64,000 nt of DNA from an uncultured Lachnospiraceae bacterium (GTDB lineage Bacteria > Bacillota > Clostridia > Lachnospirales > Lachnospiraceae): positions 102,623 to 166,622 of the forward strand of contig CAJTUB010000008.1 in assembly GCA_910579465.1 (NCBI GenBank), read 5' to 3'. Under the pieces are notes generated by a model, which was not told the origin of the DNA, did not search any database, and saw only the letters and a list, made by a program, of their open reading frames with translations. The position numbers and the translations under genes are program-made. Shown here piece by piece: positions 34,073 through 41,815 of the stretch (position 1 is its first letter; every line of letters begins with the position of its first letter).

Positions 34073-35134
34073 ATGGCAAATACAGAGAAGATAAAGGCAC
34101 TGGAGTCTGCCCTGCAGCAGATAGAGAAGCAGTACGGGAAGGGCTCCGTGATGAAGCTTGGCGACACGAAGTCGAATATGAACATCGAGACAGTTCCGAC
34201 AGGGGCGCTCAGCCTTGATATTGCGCTTGGTCTGGGCGGCTTCCCGAAGGGGCGTGTGATTGAGATTTACGGTCCGGAGTCCAGCGGTAAGACGACGGTT
34301 GCCCTGCATGCGGTAGCCGAGGTGCAGAAGCGGGGCGGTATTGCGGGCTTTATTGACGCAGAGCACGCCCTTGACCCGGTCTATGCGGCGAACATCGGCG
34401 TTGACATCAATAATCTTTACATTTCCCAGCCGGACAACGGGGAGCAGGCGTTAGAGATTACCGAGACGATGGTGCGTTCCGGTGCGGTGGATATCGTGAT
34501 TGTGGACTCGGTTGCGGCGCTTGTGCCGAAGGCGGAGATTGAAGGAGATATGGGCGACTCCCATGTAGGCCTGCAGGCGCGTCTGATGTCCCAGGCGCTC
34601 CGGAAGCTGACTGCGGTCATCAGCAAGTCCAATTGTATCGTTATTTTTATTAACCAGTTGCGTGAAAAGGTAGGCGTTATGTTCGGTAATCCGGAGACGA
34701 CGACCGGCGGACGCGCGCTTAAGTTCTATGCCTCTGTCCGTCTGGATGTCAGACGCATCGAGTCCTTAAAGGCAGGCGGGGAGGTAGTCGGCAGCCGGAC
34801 CAGGGTCAAGGTAGTAAAGAACAAGGTAGCGCCGCCGTTCCGTGAGGCAGAGTTTGATATTATGTTCGGACAGGGTATCTCCAAGGAGGGTGATGTGCTT
34901 GACCTTGCAGTAGAGGAGAATATCATCCAGAAGAGCGGCGCATGGTTTGCTTATAACGATGAGAAAATCGGGCAGGGCAGGGAGAATGCAAAGCAGTATT
35001 TAAGAGAGCATCCGGACATTCTTTCCGAGGTGGACCGGAGGGTACGTGAGGTAAACGAGCTTCCTGGCGGGGCAGAGGCAGACGGAGCTAAGCCGGGTGC
35101 CAAGGCAGACAAGAGTAAGGAAGAGAAGGAATAA
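34073..35134 (+). CDS. recA: Recombinase RecA
   Basis: Strand-exchange ATPase and SOS co-protease. 353 residues with Walker A GPESSGKT (67-74), the VDSVAALVPKAEIEGDMGD Walker B/L1 region, the L2 segment MFGNPETTTGGRALKFY, and a short acidic/lysine-rich tail. GAGGAGG precedes the ATG. SOS control is supported by the LexA-type box in the promoter. recX begins at the next base after the stop. Confidence 0.98.
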   Translation: MANTEKIKALESALQQIEKQYGKGSVMKLGDTKSNMNIETVPTGALSLDIALGLGGFPKGRVIEIYGPESSGKTTVALHAVAEVQKRGGIAGFIDAEHALDPVYAANIGVDINNLYISQPDNGEQALEITETMVRSGAVDIVIVDSVAALVPKAEIEGDMGDSHVGLQARLMSQALRKLTAVISKSNCIVIFINQLREKVGVMFGNPETTTGGRALKFYASVRLDVRRIESLKAGGEVVGSRTRVKVVKNKVAPPFREAEFDIMFGQGISKEGDVLDLAVEENIIQKSGAWFAYNDEKIGQGRENAKQYLREHPDILSEVDRRVREVNELPGGAEADGAKPGAKADKSKEEKE

Positions 35135-35839
35135 GTGAGCAGGACAGGCAGCAACAGGCGTATCCTGCAGACAGGCAGGGCGGTACATATGGTATTGGAG
35201 TTACAGGAAGAAAAGGGAAATAAGGCTACGCTTCTGTTGGACGGGGCGGCCTACTGCCGTTGTTACCGGAAGGACCTGCGGAGCGCTGGTATTGCAGAGG
35301 GAGAAGAAGTAGATGAGGCTGTACTTGACCGTTTCAATCGGGAGGTACTTCTGCCGCGTGCGAAAAGGCGTTCCCTGTTTTTACTGAACCGGAAGCGGTA
35401 CACTGCACAGGAGATGCGAAAGAAGCTGACTGCGGACGGTTATCCCGGGGAGGTCGTAGAGGAGACGCTTTCGTATCTGCAGGAGCTCCGCTATATCGAT
35501 GATGTTTCCTATGCGCAGGGGTATGCATTGTCCCTGCTGCCGCGGTGCAGTGAGCGGGAGCTCTGCCAGAAGATGCTGCAAAGGGGCTTTGAGAAGGAGC
35601 TTGTTGCGGAGGCAATCAAGGAGGCGCAAAAGGAGTATTCCCTGGAAAATGGAGGTGGGGAGGCAGAGTATGAGCTGCCTGAGCTGTCTGCCATCCGTGC
35701 TTACCTGAGGAAAAAGGGATACCAGCCGGAGCAGGCAACGCAGGAGAAGAAGAAAAAGGTCATAGCGGCCCTTTACCGCAGAGGCTTTTCTCTTTCGGAC
35801 ATTCGTAAGGTAATCGGAGAAACAGAAGAAATGGAATAA
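35135..35839 (+). CDS. recX: RecA regulator RecX
   Basis: Modulates RecA filaments. Up to 234 residues, basic, with the three-helix RecX repeats: LNRKRYTAQEMRKKL, then VVEETLSYLQELRYIDDVSYAQGY, and a C-terminal KKVIAALYRRGFSLSDIRKVI. The start is uncertain: GTG 35135 directly after the recA TAA has purine-rich GAAGAGAAGGA before it, while ATG 35189 lies closer to where family homology begins but has a weak ribosome binding site. Co-transcribed with recA; a strong terminator follows. Confidence 0.88.
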   Translation: MSRTGSNRRILQTGRAVHMVLELQEEKGNKATLLLDGAAYCRCYRKDLRSAGIAEGEEVDEAVLDRFNREVLLPRAKRRSLFLLNRKRYTAQEMRKKLTADGYPGEVVEETLSYLQELRYIDDVSYAQGYALSLLPRCSERELCQKMLQRGFEKELVAEAIKEAQKEYSLENGGGEAEYELPELSAIRAYLRKKGYQPEQATQEKKKKVIAALYRRGFSLSDIRKVIGETEEME

Positions 35840-35855
35840 AGGGGATAGTTTGAAA

Positions 35856-35895
35856 AGAAAACCCGGAAGCGAAGTCCTGCTTCCGGGTTTTCTTT
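35856..35895 (+). terminator. Terminator of recA-recX
   Basis: GAAAACCCGGAAGC (35857-35870) pairs fully with GCTTCCGGGTTTTC (35879-35892), 8-base loop; A-rich and T-rich flanks on both sides suggest it works in both directions. Confidence 0.93.
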
Positions 35896-36011
35896 CCATA
35901 GAAATCTTTGTTTTTTATGGTGCAAAAATAGTGTCTGATTTTATGAAAGCCAAATGATATAGAGATAGGGCAAGAAGTAGAGCCAGGTAAGGAATCCTGG
36001 GGTTAAGAGGT

Positions 36012-36182
36012 TCAGGTCTCTCCTGTTTCGACCTGTCGGAATGCAATTTCAAATATATTTCCGTCCTCTGTCTTGACGGTAAGCAGATTATTTTGTTCGT
36101 CTGCATTAAGGTCGGCAATCTTTAATCCTTCGCTGTCGTTTAATAAATCAAAAAGCTTATCTTTGAAGTAGTTTAAATCCAT
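36012..36182 (-). CDS. Small acidic protein, unknown function (56 residues)
   Basis: 56 residues starting MDLNYFKDKLFDLLNDSE, with no membrane helix and an acidic, beta-rich end (NNLLTVKTEDGNIFEIAF). I do not recognise the family. The start at 36182 is chosen because a consensus promoter lies at 36234-36262 on this strand; the longer in-frame version beginning at 36266 would start upstream of that promoter. The leader carries a direct repeat GTAGCAAAAT twice, which could be an operator. Convergent with recX. Confidence 0.7.
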   Translation of the reverse strand: MDLNYFKDKLFDLLNDSEGLKIADLNADEQNNLLTVKTEDGNIFEIAFRQVETGET

Positions 36183-36233
36183 TCTGTCGTTCCCCTTTTC
36201 TTCTATTTTGCTACATTTTGCTACCTGATAAAT

Positions 36234-36262
36234 ATTATATAGTTTTTTAGAAGCCATTGCAA
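36234..36262 (-). promoter_or_regulatory. Promoter of the 56-residue gene
   Basis: On the minus strand TTGCAA (36262-36257), 17-base spacer, TATAAT (36239-36234). Two copies of GTAGCAAAAT lie just downstream (about 36206-36225). Confidence 0.75.
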
Positions 36263-36382
36263 TCATTATTACGAAAAGTATGAAAAATTTTTTGTCTTCT
36301 GTGGCAGGGAGGTAAGAAGGAAAGAGAATTTGAATTGCTTTTTACAAGCTTTTAGTAAAGCCGGAAGAAAAGTGGATATTGC

Positions 36383-36411
36383 TTGACGGTAGAGTCACAA
36401 TATGCTAAGAT
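36383..36411 (+). promoter_or_regulatory. Promoter of the YegP-family gene
   Basis: TTGACG (36383-36388), 17-base spacer, TAAGAT (36406-36411); about 40 bases of leader before the AAGGAGG site and ATG. Nothing else is seen between 36263 and 36382. Confidence 0.7.
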
Positions 36412-36458
36412 AAGAGGTATAAAGAATTGCTATTTTATGCTAAGGAGGATTATGTGTT

Positions 36459-36836
36459 ATGGGTAAGTTTGTAATCAAGGAAGTTCCGAGCGGAATCAAG
36501 TTTGACCTGAAGGCAGGGAACGGCGAAGTGATTGCGACCAGTGAGGTTTATACAACCGAGTCTGCCTGCAAGAACGGAATCGAAAGCGTAAAAAAGAACG
36601 CTCCGGTTGCAGGGATAGAGGATCAGACCGCAGAAGAGGTAGTTACGGTAAAGAATCCGAAGTTCGAAGTATATCAGGATAAGGCTGGCGAGTACCGTTT
36701 CCGCTTAAAGGCAACCAACGGACAGATTATTGCGACAGGCGAAGGCTATAAGGCAAAGGCCTCCTGCTTAAATGGAATTGAAAGCATCAAGAAGAATGCG
36801 CCTGATGCTAAGGTAGAAAAAGTAGAGAAAAAGTAA
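36459..36836 (+). CDS. YegP-family protein with two DUF1508 repeats
   Basis: 125 residues made of two DUF1508 units (about 1-50 and 62-115). Each has the pattern F-x-L-K-A-x-N-G-x-I/V-I-A-T-x-E-x-Y followed by a C-x-N-G-I-E-S helix. The role is unknown across bacteria; the fold is a small beta-alpha pair. It has its own promoter and a TAAGGAGG-type ribosome binding site, and converges on a cyclophilin gene. Single-gene operon. Confidence 0.92.
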   Translation: MGKFVIKEVPSGIKFDLKAGNGEVIATSEVYTTESACKNGIESVKKNAPVAGIEDQTAEEVVTVKNPKFEVYQDKAGEYRFRLKATNGQIIATGEGYKAKASCLNGIESIKKNAPDAKVEKVEKK

Positions 36837-36860
36837 TGCCGGTCAGAAGTTAAAAATTAA

Positions 36861-36975
36861 AGAGAGACTGTCGCAAAGCAGGTGCTCCCTGGCAGGGATA
36901 CCTGGACGGAAAGGCTATGCCGGTCCGTGCGTTCCCTGATGGAAGCCGTATTTGCAGCAGTCTCTTTTGTTTTGC
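36861..36975. terminator. Long paired region between convergent genes (bidirectional terminator)
   Basis: AGAGACTG...GCAAA near 36864 pairs with TTTGC...CAGTCTCT ending near 36967, followed by TTTTGTTTTG. Inside are CCCTG/CAGGG and GGAC/GTCC hairpins. It serves the YegP-family gene and possibly the opposing cyclophilin gene. Confidence 0.6.
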
Positions 36976-36982
36976 CAGGAAG

Positions 36983-37507
36983 CTATTCCACGGTTTCCGG
37001 TTCGTCGTAGGTGACACCGAAGGTTTCCGCGGTTACCGTTTTCATTACCTGAGGTGTGGATGGACGGTCGCTCCAGTCCGTCGGAACCTCTGCAATCCGG
37101 TTTACCGTATCCATGCCCTCGATTACCTTGCCGAAAGCGGCGTAGGAGCCGTCTAAGTGAGGGCTTGTCTTGTGCATAATGAAGAACTGGGAGCCCGCAG
37201 AGTCCGGATGCTGTGCGCGTGCCATCGAAAGAACGCCTTCCGTATGGCGTAAATCGTTTGTAAAGCCGTTGGCGGAAAATTCTCCCGGAATCGAGTAGCC
37301 CGGACCGCCCATGCCGGTGCCGTCAGGACAGCCGCCCTGAATCATAAAGCCGTTAATGACACGGTGGAAAATCAGTCCGTTATAAAAACCCTTATTGACA
37401 AGGGAAAGGAAGTTTTTCACTGTGTTTGGTGCGATTTCCGGGTAAAGCTCTGCACGGATCTGCTCCCCGTTTTCCATGGTAAATGTAACAATCGGATTCT
37501 GAGCCAT
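36983..37507 (-). CDS. Cyclophilin-type peptidyl-prolyl isomerase
   Basis: 174 residues with the cyclophilin core: NFLSLVNKGFYNGLIFHRVI (active-site F-H-R), IQGGCPDGTG, the GVLSMARAQ segment and SQFFIMH, then GKVIEGMDTV. The catalytic Arg and the Q/F residues are present. No signal peptide, so cytoplasmic. CAGGAGG precedes the start on this strand and a consensus promoter lies at 37541-37569. Probably a general folding helper. Confidence 0.93.
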   Translation of the reverse strand: MAQNPIVTFTMENGEQIRAELYPEIAPNTVKNFLSLVNKGFYNGLIFHRVINGFMIQGGCPDGTGMGGPGYSIPGEFSANGFTNDLRHTEGVLSMARAQHPDSAGSQFFIMHKTSPHLDGSYAAFGKVIEGMDTVNRIAEVPTDWSDRPSTPQVMKTVTAETFGVTYDEPETVE

Positions 37508-37540
37508 AATGACCTCCTGAGTCTGTAAAATAATGGTGTT

Positions 37541-37569
37541 ATTATAACAGTATTCCGTAAAAATGTCAA
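37541..37569 (-). promoter_or_regulatory. Promoter of the cyclophilin gene
   Basis: Minus strand: TTGACA (37569-37564), 17-base spacer, TATAAT (37546-37541), a full consensus. Confidence 0.85.
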
Positions 37570-37589
37570 AGAAAATAAGGAGAAAAACT

Positions 37590-38177
37590 ATGTTACCGAC
37601 GAGAGAAAAGGCAGAGGAGCTTTTAAGAGAAGCGGAAACGTGTAATCCGGGGCCTTGGGGGAATCACAGCCGGGTTGCTGCCCACTGTGCGGAGAAGATT
37701 GCGCAGGGCTGCGGGGATCTGGATGCGGACAAGGCATATATTCTTGGCTTGCTCCATGATATCGGAAGGAAATTCGGTGTAAGGCATTTGGGTCACGTGT
37801 CAGACGGCTATTCGTATATGCGCTCCCTCGGATACGACGAGGTGGCGAGGGTGTGTCTGACCCATTCGTTCCATAACCTGACGATTGATGAATATATCGG
37901 AAGGTTTGATACAACCGGGGAGGAGCTGCAAATAATTCAGGACGCGCTGGGAGCGATTGTACCGGATGAGTATGACAGGTTGATTCAGCTGTGTGATTCC
38001 CTCGCAGGCGCGGAAGGCGTGCTGGACATTGAGGAACGGATGGAAGATGTAAAGCGCAGATACGGAAGCTATCCACAGAAAAAGTGGGATAAGAATTTAG
38101 AATTGAAACGGCATTTTGAGGAAAAGACAGGCAGGGATATTTACCTTGTGACGGAGAAGGAGGTTTTCCGGCCGTAG
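37590..38177 (+). CDS. HD-domain protein (putative metal-dependent phosphohydrolase)
   Basis: 195 residues. The HD motif is in LLHDIGRKFG (about residue 57), with a preceding conserved His in WGNHSRVAAHCAEKIA and later HSFHN, so the metal site looks complete. Such stand-alone HD proteins hydrolyse nucleotides or phosphates; the substrate is unknown. ATG 37590 is chosen for AAGGAG 8 bases upstream; an ATG at 37563 overlaps the divergent cyclophilin promoter. Confidence 0.88.
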   Translation: MLPTREKAEELLREAETCNPGPWGNHSRVAAHCAEKIAQGCGDLDADKAYILGLLHDIGRKFGVRHLGHVSDGYSYMRSLGYDEVARVCLTHSFHNLTIDEYIGRFDTTGEELQIIQDALGAIVPDEYDRLIQLCDSLAGAEGVLDIEERMEDVKRRYGSYPQKKWDKNLELKRHFEEKTGRDIYLVTEKEVFRP

Positions 38178-38233
38178 GGGGTGGCTGAAAAGCGGTTATG
38201 TGAAAATATACGCAAATCCGATTACCGAATATG

Positions 38234-38262
38234 TTGTTTTGTTTTTATTTATGTTGTATAAT
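38234..38262 (+). promoter_or_regulatory. Promoter of the DeoR-type regulator
   Basis: TTGTTT (38234-38239), 17-base spacer, TATAAT (38257-38262). Confidence 0.7.
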
Positions 38263-38270
38263 AAGGATAT

Positions 38271-38284
38271 CAAATCCGGATTTG
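38271..38284 (+). promoter_or_regulatory. Palindromic operator at the DeoR-type regulator gene
   Basis: Perfect palindrome CAAATCCGGATTTG starting 8 bases after the -10, where bound protein would block transcription. A related half-site CAAATCCG lies upstream near 38213. Autoregulation by the DeoR protein is the likely reading. Confidence 0.6.
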
Positions 38285-38333
38285 CAATGATAACTAAAAT
38301 CTTATTCACAAAACTTTAATCGGAGGTGCAACT

Positions 38334-39110
38334 ATGTTTATGGAAGAACGCCATCAGGAAATTGCCGGAATCATTAAAACAAACGGTAAGATTACGATTG
38401 CAGAAATTACGGACAGATACCGTATATCTGACGAGTCTGCCCGCAGGGATTTGCGGCTGTTAGAACAGAGAGGGGTATGTAAGAGAACCCACGGCGGGGC
38501 CATTCTGGTTTCGCAGGTCAATGTAAGACCGCCGGTGGACCGGGAATTTGAAAGTATGCCTGTTTATACAAATTACAGGGAGATTTCACGTGCCGCTGCG
38601 TCCATGATTCAGGAGAATGACACGGTCTATCTGACCAGCGGTTCTATCGGCTATATTATGCTTTCCTTTTTGCCACGGGATATCCGTTATACTTTAGTCG
38701 TAAATTCAGCAGATATTGGAAGGGAACTCCGGGACTTTGATAATATCGAAGTCTACCTTACGGGAGGGAAAATGCGTCAAAACGGCTCTTTTGTGGATAG
38801 TCTGGCAAATGAATTTGTCAGCCGGTTACATTTTGACCTTTGTTTTATTACCGGGAGCGGGCTGACAGCAGACTTCGGTCTGAGTAACGGCACGGATGAA
38901 ACGGCGGCGTTTCAGCGGACCGTGATTAAAAACTGCCGGAAGCGGTGTCTGCTTATTCCGGGTGTAAAAGTCGGCGTCAATTCGTTTGTCAAGGTCTGTG
39001 ACGCAGAGGTTTTTGATTCTGTTATTACGGATTGGGACTGTGTGGCAGACCAGATTACGGCGCTGGAAGAGAGAGGTGTTGCGGTCACGGTTGTGGGAGA
39101 GCCTGAATGA
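38334..39110 (+). CDS. DeoR-family transcriptional regulator
   Basis: 258 residues: N-terminal winged helix (about 5-58; ITIAEITDRYRISDESARRDL, then the RGVCKRTHGGA wing) and a C-terminal DeoR sensor domain (about 75-230) with the DTVYLTSGSIGY and YLTGGKMR motifs that bind phosphorylated sugars in this family. CGGAGGTG precedes the ATG. No sugar genes are adjacent, so its targets are elsewhere or its role is autoregulatory. The next gene overlaps its stop by four bases. Confidence 0.92.
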   Translation: MFMEERHQEIAGIIKTNGKITIAEITDRYRISDESARRDLRLLEQRGVCKRTHGGAILVSQVNVRPPVDREFESMPVYTNYREISRAAASMIQENDTVYLTSGSIGYIMLSFLPRDIRYTLVVNSADIGRELRDFDNIEVYLTGGKMRQNGSFVDSLANEFVSRLHFDLCFITGSGLTADFGLSNGTDETAAFQRTVIKNCRKRCLLIPGVKVGVNSFVKVCDAEVFDSVITDWDCVADQITALEERGVAVTVVGEPE

Positions 39111-39295
39111 GCCGGGAGCAGACCCTGAGAAACCGGATTCTTGACAAATACACGAGTTTCCGCCGGTTTTCGGAAGAGGCAGATATTCCGTATAGCACGT
39201 TAATGACAATTCTTTCCAGAGGGATTGGCGGGGCATCGTTCGATGTCGTAATACGAATCTGCAGGAAGCTGGATATCAATCCATTCGAAATTTAA
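39107..39295 (+). CDS. Small helix-turn-helix protein (XRE/Cro-like)
   Basis: 62 residues, a single HTH domain: RRFSEEADIPYSTLMTILSR forms the two helices and SFDVVIRICRKLDINPFEI the C-terminal helices of an XRE fold. Its ATG overlaps the stop of the DeoR gene (ATGA), indicating translational coupling. Small XRE proteins may act alone or modify a partner regulator; being coupled to DeoR, the two may work together. A terminator follows at 39332. Confidence 0.85.
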   Translation: MSREQTLRNRILDKYTSFRRFSEEADIPYSTLMTILSRGIGGASFDVVIRICRKLDINPFEI

Positions 39296-39331
39296 AAAGG
39301 AAACGTTCAGCAGAGCCGGACTCTGCGGGAA

Positions 39332-39373
39332 AAAAGGGGCCAATGCAGTTATTGCGGAAGCCCCTTTTGTTTT
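39332..39373 (+). terminator. Terminator after the DeoR-HTH operon
   Basis: AAAAGGGGC (39332-39340) pairs with GCCCCTTTT (39360-39368), inner GCAGTTATTGC-like pairing in the loop, then TTTTTG. Confidence 0.85.
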
Positions 39374-39424
39374 TGTCTTACTTCCGGCATTACTGGAAAT
39401 AATTTATAAATACAGGCTTGCAAT

Positions 39425-39451
39425 TTGACATCATTAGAGCTATAATATAAT
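39425..39451 (+). promoter_or_regulatory. Probable promoter of the decarboxylase cluster
   Basis: TTGACA (39425-39430) and TATAAT (39446-39451) with a short 15-base spacer; a second TATAAT starts at 39441. The poor spacing could mean activator dependence. Confidence 0.5.
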
Positions 39452-39529
39452 CGGCGTAATTTGGAAGAAAAGTTGGTACTCCTTCCTATGTTTTATTCTA
39501 CAGAAATACTATAAAATGGAGGCAGCAAG

Positions 39530-40963
39530 ATGAGTAGTACAGCAAAATTGTCGGCAAGAGACCGCATCGCGGGCTTGCTTGATGAGAGCAGCTTTGTTGA
39601 AATCGGTGCTCTTGTAACAAAGAGAAATACGGATTTCAATCTGGCGCAGACAGAAGCTCCGTCCGATGGTGTAATTACCGGGTACGGTCTGATTGACGGA
39701 AGCCTTGTTTATGTTTACAGTCAGGATGCGGAAGTGCTGAACGGCACCATGGGTGAAATGCATGCAAACAAGATTGTAAATATATATGATCTGGCGTTAA
39801 AGGTCGGAGCTCCGGTTATCGGACTTGTAGATTGTGCAGGAATGCGTCTGCAGGAGGCAACCGATGCACTGGCAGGTTTTGGAAAGGTTTACTTAAAGCA
39901 GAGCATGGCGTCCGGCGTGGTTCCGCAGATTACGGCTGTGTTCGGTACCTGTGGCGGCGGCTGTGCAGTTTCCGCAGCAATGAGCGACTTTACGTTTATG
40001 CCGGAGGAGGGCGCAAAACTGTTTGTCAATTCCCCGAACGCAGTGGAGGGCAATTTTGCCGGTAAATGTGATACGTCCGCAGCGAAGTTCCAGGCAGCAG
40101 CAGGCATGGTAGATGTAGTAAGGGAAGATGAGGCACAGGTGCTTGCTTCTATCCGTACCCTGGTATCCTTTCTGCCGAGTAATAACGAGACGGACTGCGT
40201 AATTGACTGTACGGATAACCTGAACAGGGCGACGGCAGCATTTGCAGAGGAAATCTGCGACCCGGCTGTGGCGCTGGCTGATATTGCCGATGATAATAAT
40301 TTCTTTGAACTTAAGGCGGAGTACGCAAAGGAAATGGTAACGGGCTTTCTTCGTCTGAACGGTACGACAGTAGGTGCGGTAGCAAACCGCAGCGCGGTAC
40401 TGGACGAAAACGGCAAGAAGACGGCTTCGTTTGATACGGCTCTTACCGCGGACGGCTGTAAGAAGGCGGCGTCCTTTGTATCGTTCTGTGACGCGTTCGG
40501 GATTCCGGTAGTGACGTTTACGAATGTAACCGGCTATGCAGCGGCCATGCAGGAGGAAAAGACGGTTGCAGCAGCAGCGGCAGGGCTTACGAATGCGTTT
40601 GCGTCCGCAACGGTGCCGAAGGTAAACCTGATTTGCGGGGCGGCAATGGGAAGCGCGTACATTACGATGAACTCCAAGCATATCGGTGCAGACCTTGTAT
40701 TTGCGCTTGAGGATGCAAAAATCGGTATGATGGATGCTTCCCTGGCAGCACAGATTATGTATGCAGGAGAGAGCGAGGCAGTCAGAAAGGAAAAGTCGGC
40801 AGAGTATGAAAGCCTTCAGGGCAGTGCGGTCTCCGCAGCAAAGCGCGGTTATGTGGACAGCATTATCTCTGCAGATGCAGTAAGACAGCAGCTGGTATAT
40901 GCATTGGAAATGCTGTATACAAAGAGAGAGGCACGTCCGTCAAAAAAGCACGGGACTGTTTAG
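39530..40963 (+). CDS. Acyl-CoA-type carboxyltransferase (12S/MmdA/PccB-like)
   Basis: 477 residues, a double crotonase-fold carboxyltransferase that moves CO2 between biotin and an acyl-CoA. Both oxyanion glycine motifs are present: GTCGGGCAVSA (about 141-151) in the N-half and GAAMGSAYITM (about 369-379) in the C-half. It is the class of methylmalonyl-CoA/glutaconyl-CoA decarboxylase alpha and transcarboxylase 12S, slightly shorter than PccB (about 510). It heads a cluster with OadG-like, biotin carrier, beta-subunit and OadA-like genes. RBS TGGAGG. The acyl-CoA substrate cannot be named from sequence. Confidence 0.88.
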   Translation: MSSTAKLSARDRIAGLLDESSFVEIGALVTKRNTDFNLAQTEAPSDGVITGYGLIDGSLVYVYSQDAEVLNGTMGEMHANKIVNIYDLALKVGAPVIGLVDCAGMRLQEATDALAGFGKVYLKQSMASGVVPQITAVFGTCGGGCAVSAAMSDFTFMPEEGAKLFVNSPNAVEGNFAGKCDTSAAKFQAAAGMVDVVREDEAQVLASIRTLVSFLPSNNETDCVIDCTDNLNRATAAFAEEICDPAVALADIADDNNFFELKAEYAKEMVTGFLRLNGTTVGAVANRSAVLDENGKKTASFDTALTADGCKKAASFVSFCDAFGIPVVTFTNVTGYAAAMQEEKTVAAAAAGLTNAFASATVPKVNLICGAAMGSAYITMNSKHIGADLVFALEDAKIGMMDASLAAQIMYAGESEAVRKEKSAEYESLQGSAVSAAKRGYVDSIISADAVRQQLVYALEMLYTKREARPSKKHGTV

Positions 40964-40975
40964 TGAGGTGATACG

Positions 40976-41386
40976 ATGAAAATGACATCTGTATTTTTAA
41001 GCACTTACTGGGACGGGGTGAAGGAAGCGCTGCCCGGCGCTCTCGGCAATACCGTAATCGGCATTCTGGTCGTGTTCGCCGCCCTGCTTTTTATCTGTTT
41101 CATTATCTCGATGCTGAAGTTTATTTCTATTATTGAGGGGAAGCGGACGCCGAAGCAGGAGAAGAAGGAAGAGGCAGCGTCTCTTCCGGGACAGGCAATC
41201 GAGAATACGGTTGCACAGATTGCAGAGGCGGAGGAGGAGCTTTCGGATGACCTTGCCCTGGCGGCGGTTATCACCGCGGCAATCTATGCTTACGAGGAAG
41301 CAAACGGAAATGCGGCAGCAGTAGCAAACGGTCTGGTAGTACGTTCCATCCGCAGGGCAAAGAAAAGCGGCTGGCAGAACGCATAA
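40976..41386 (+). CDS. Na+-pump decarboxylase gamma subunit-like protein (OadG family)
   Basis: 136 residues: one membrane helix (about 24-46) followed by a charged, Ala/Glu-rich cytoplasmic part. This fits OadG/MmdD-type gamma subunits that assemble the membrane complex, although the second half (DLALAAVITAAIYAYEEA ... VVRSIRRAK) is longer than a minimal OadG and matches the delta-like proteins of methylmalonyl-CoA decarboxylase. It starts 12 bases after the carboxyltransferase gene. Confidence 0.82.
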   Translation: MKMTSVFLSTYWDGVKEALPGALGNTVIGILVVFAALLFICFIISMLKFISIIEGKRTPKQEKKEEAASLPGQAIENTVAQIAEAEEELSDDLALAAVITAAIYAYEEANGNAAAVANGLVVRSIRRAKKSGWQNA

Positions 41387-41412
41387 ATTTTACAATATCC
41401 TGGAGGTTAATT

Positions 41413-41796
41413 ATGAAGAGTTATACGATTACAGTAAATGGAACTGCTTATGATGTAACAGTAGAAGAAGGTACAGGCGCAGCAGCAGCGGCTCCGGTAC
41501 GCGCGGCAGCCCCGGCTCCGGCCCCGAAGGCAGCAGCGGCTCCGGCTCCGAAGGCAGCAGCCCCGGCGGCAGGCGCAGCAGGTGCAGTGAAGGTGAATGC
41601 ACCGATGCCGGGTAAGATTCTTGCAGTGAAGGCAAATATCGGCGCAGCAGTAAAGAAGGGAGAGGTGCTCCTGATTTTAGAGGCAATGAAGATGGAAAAT
41701 GAAATTGTTGCCCCGCAGGACGGTACCGTTGCAAGTATTAATGTTTCAGTAGGTGCGAGTGTTGAATCCGGTGAGGTTATGGTAACGCTGAACTAG
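41413..41796 (+). CDS. Biotin carboxyl carrier subunit
   Basis: 127 residues: a short N-terminal part (1-22), a flexible Ala/Pro linker (about 23-58), and a biotinyl domain whose biotinylated lysine is K93 in EAMKMEN. It carries CO2 between carboxyltransferase and the membrane beta subunit. As the only biotin domain in the cluster, it must serve both the acyl-CoA-type enzyme and the OadA-like protein, which lacks its own. RBS TGGAGG. Confidence 0.95.
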   Translation: MKSYTITVNGTAYDVTVEEGTGAAAAAPVRAAAPAPAPKAAAAPAPKAAAPAAGAAGAVKVNAPMPGKILAVKANIGAAVKKGEVLLILEAMKMENEIVAPQDGTVASINVSVGASVESGEVMVTLN

Positions 41797-41815
41797 CTTA
41801 AGAGGAGGATATCAC

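Noticed and set aside
36183..36266. Longer N-terminus for the 56-residue minus-strand gene
   Set aside because: The upstream start would lie before the -10 of a consensus promoter on that strand.
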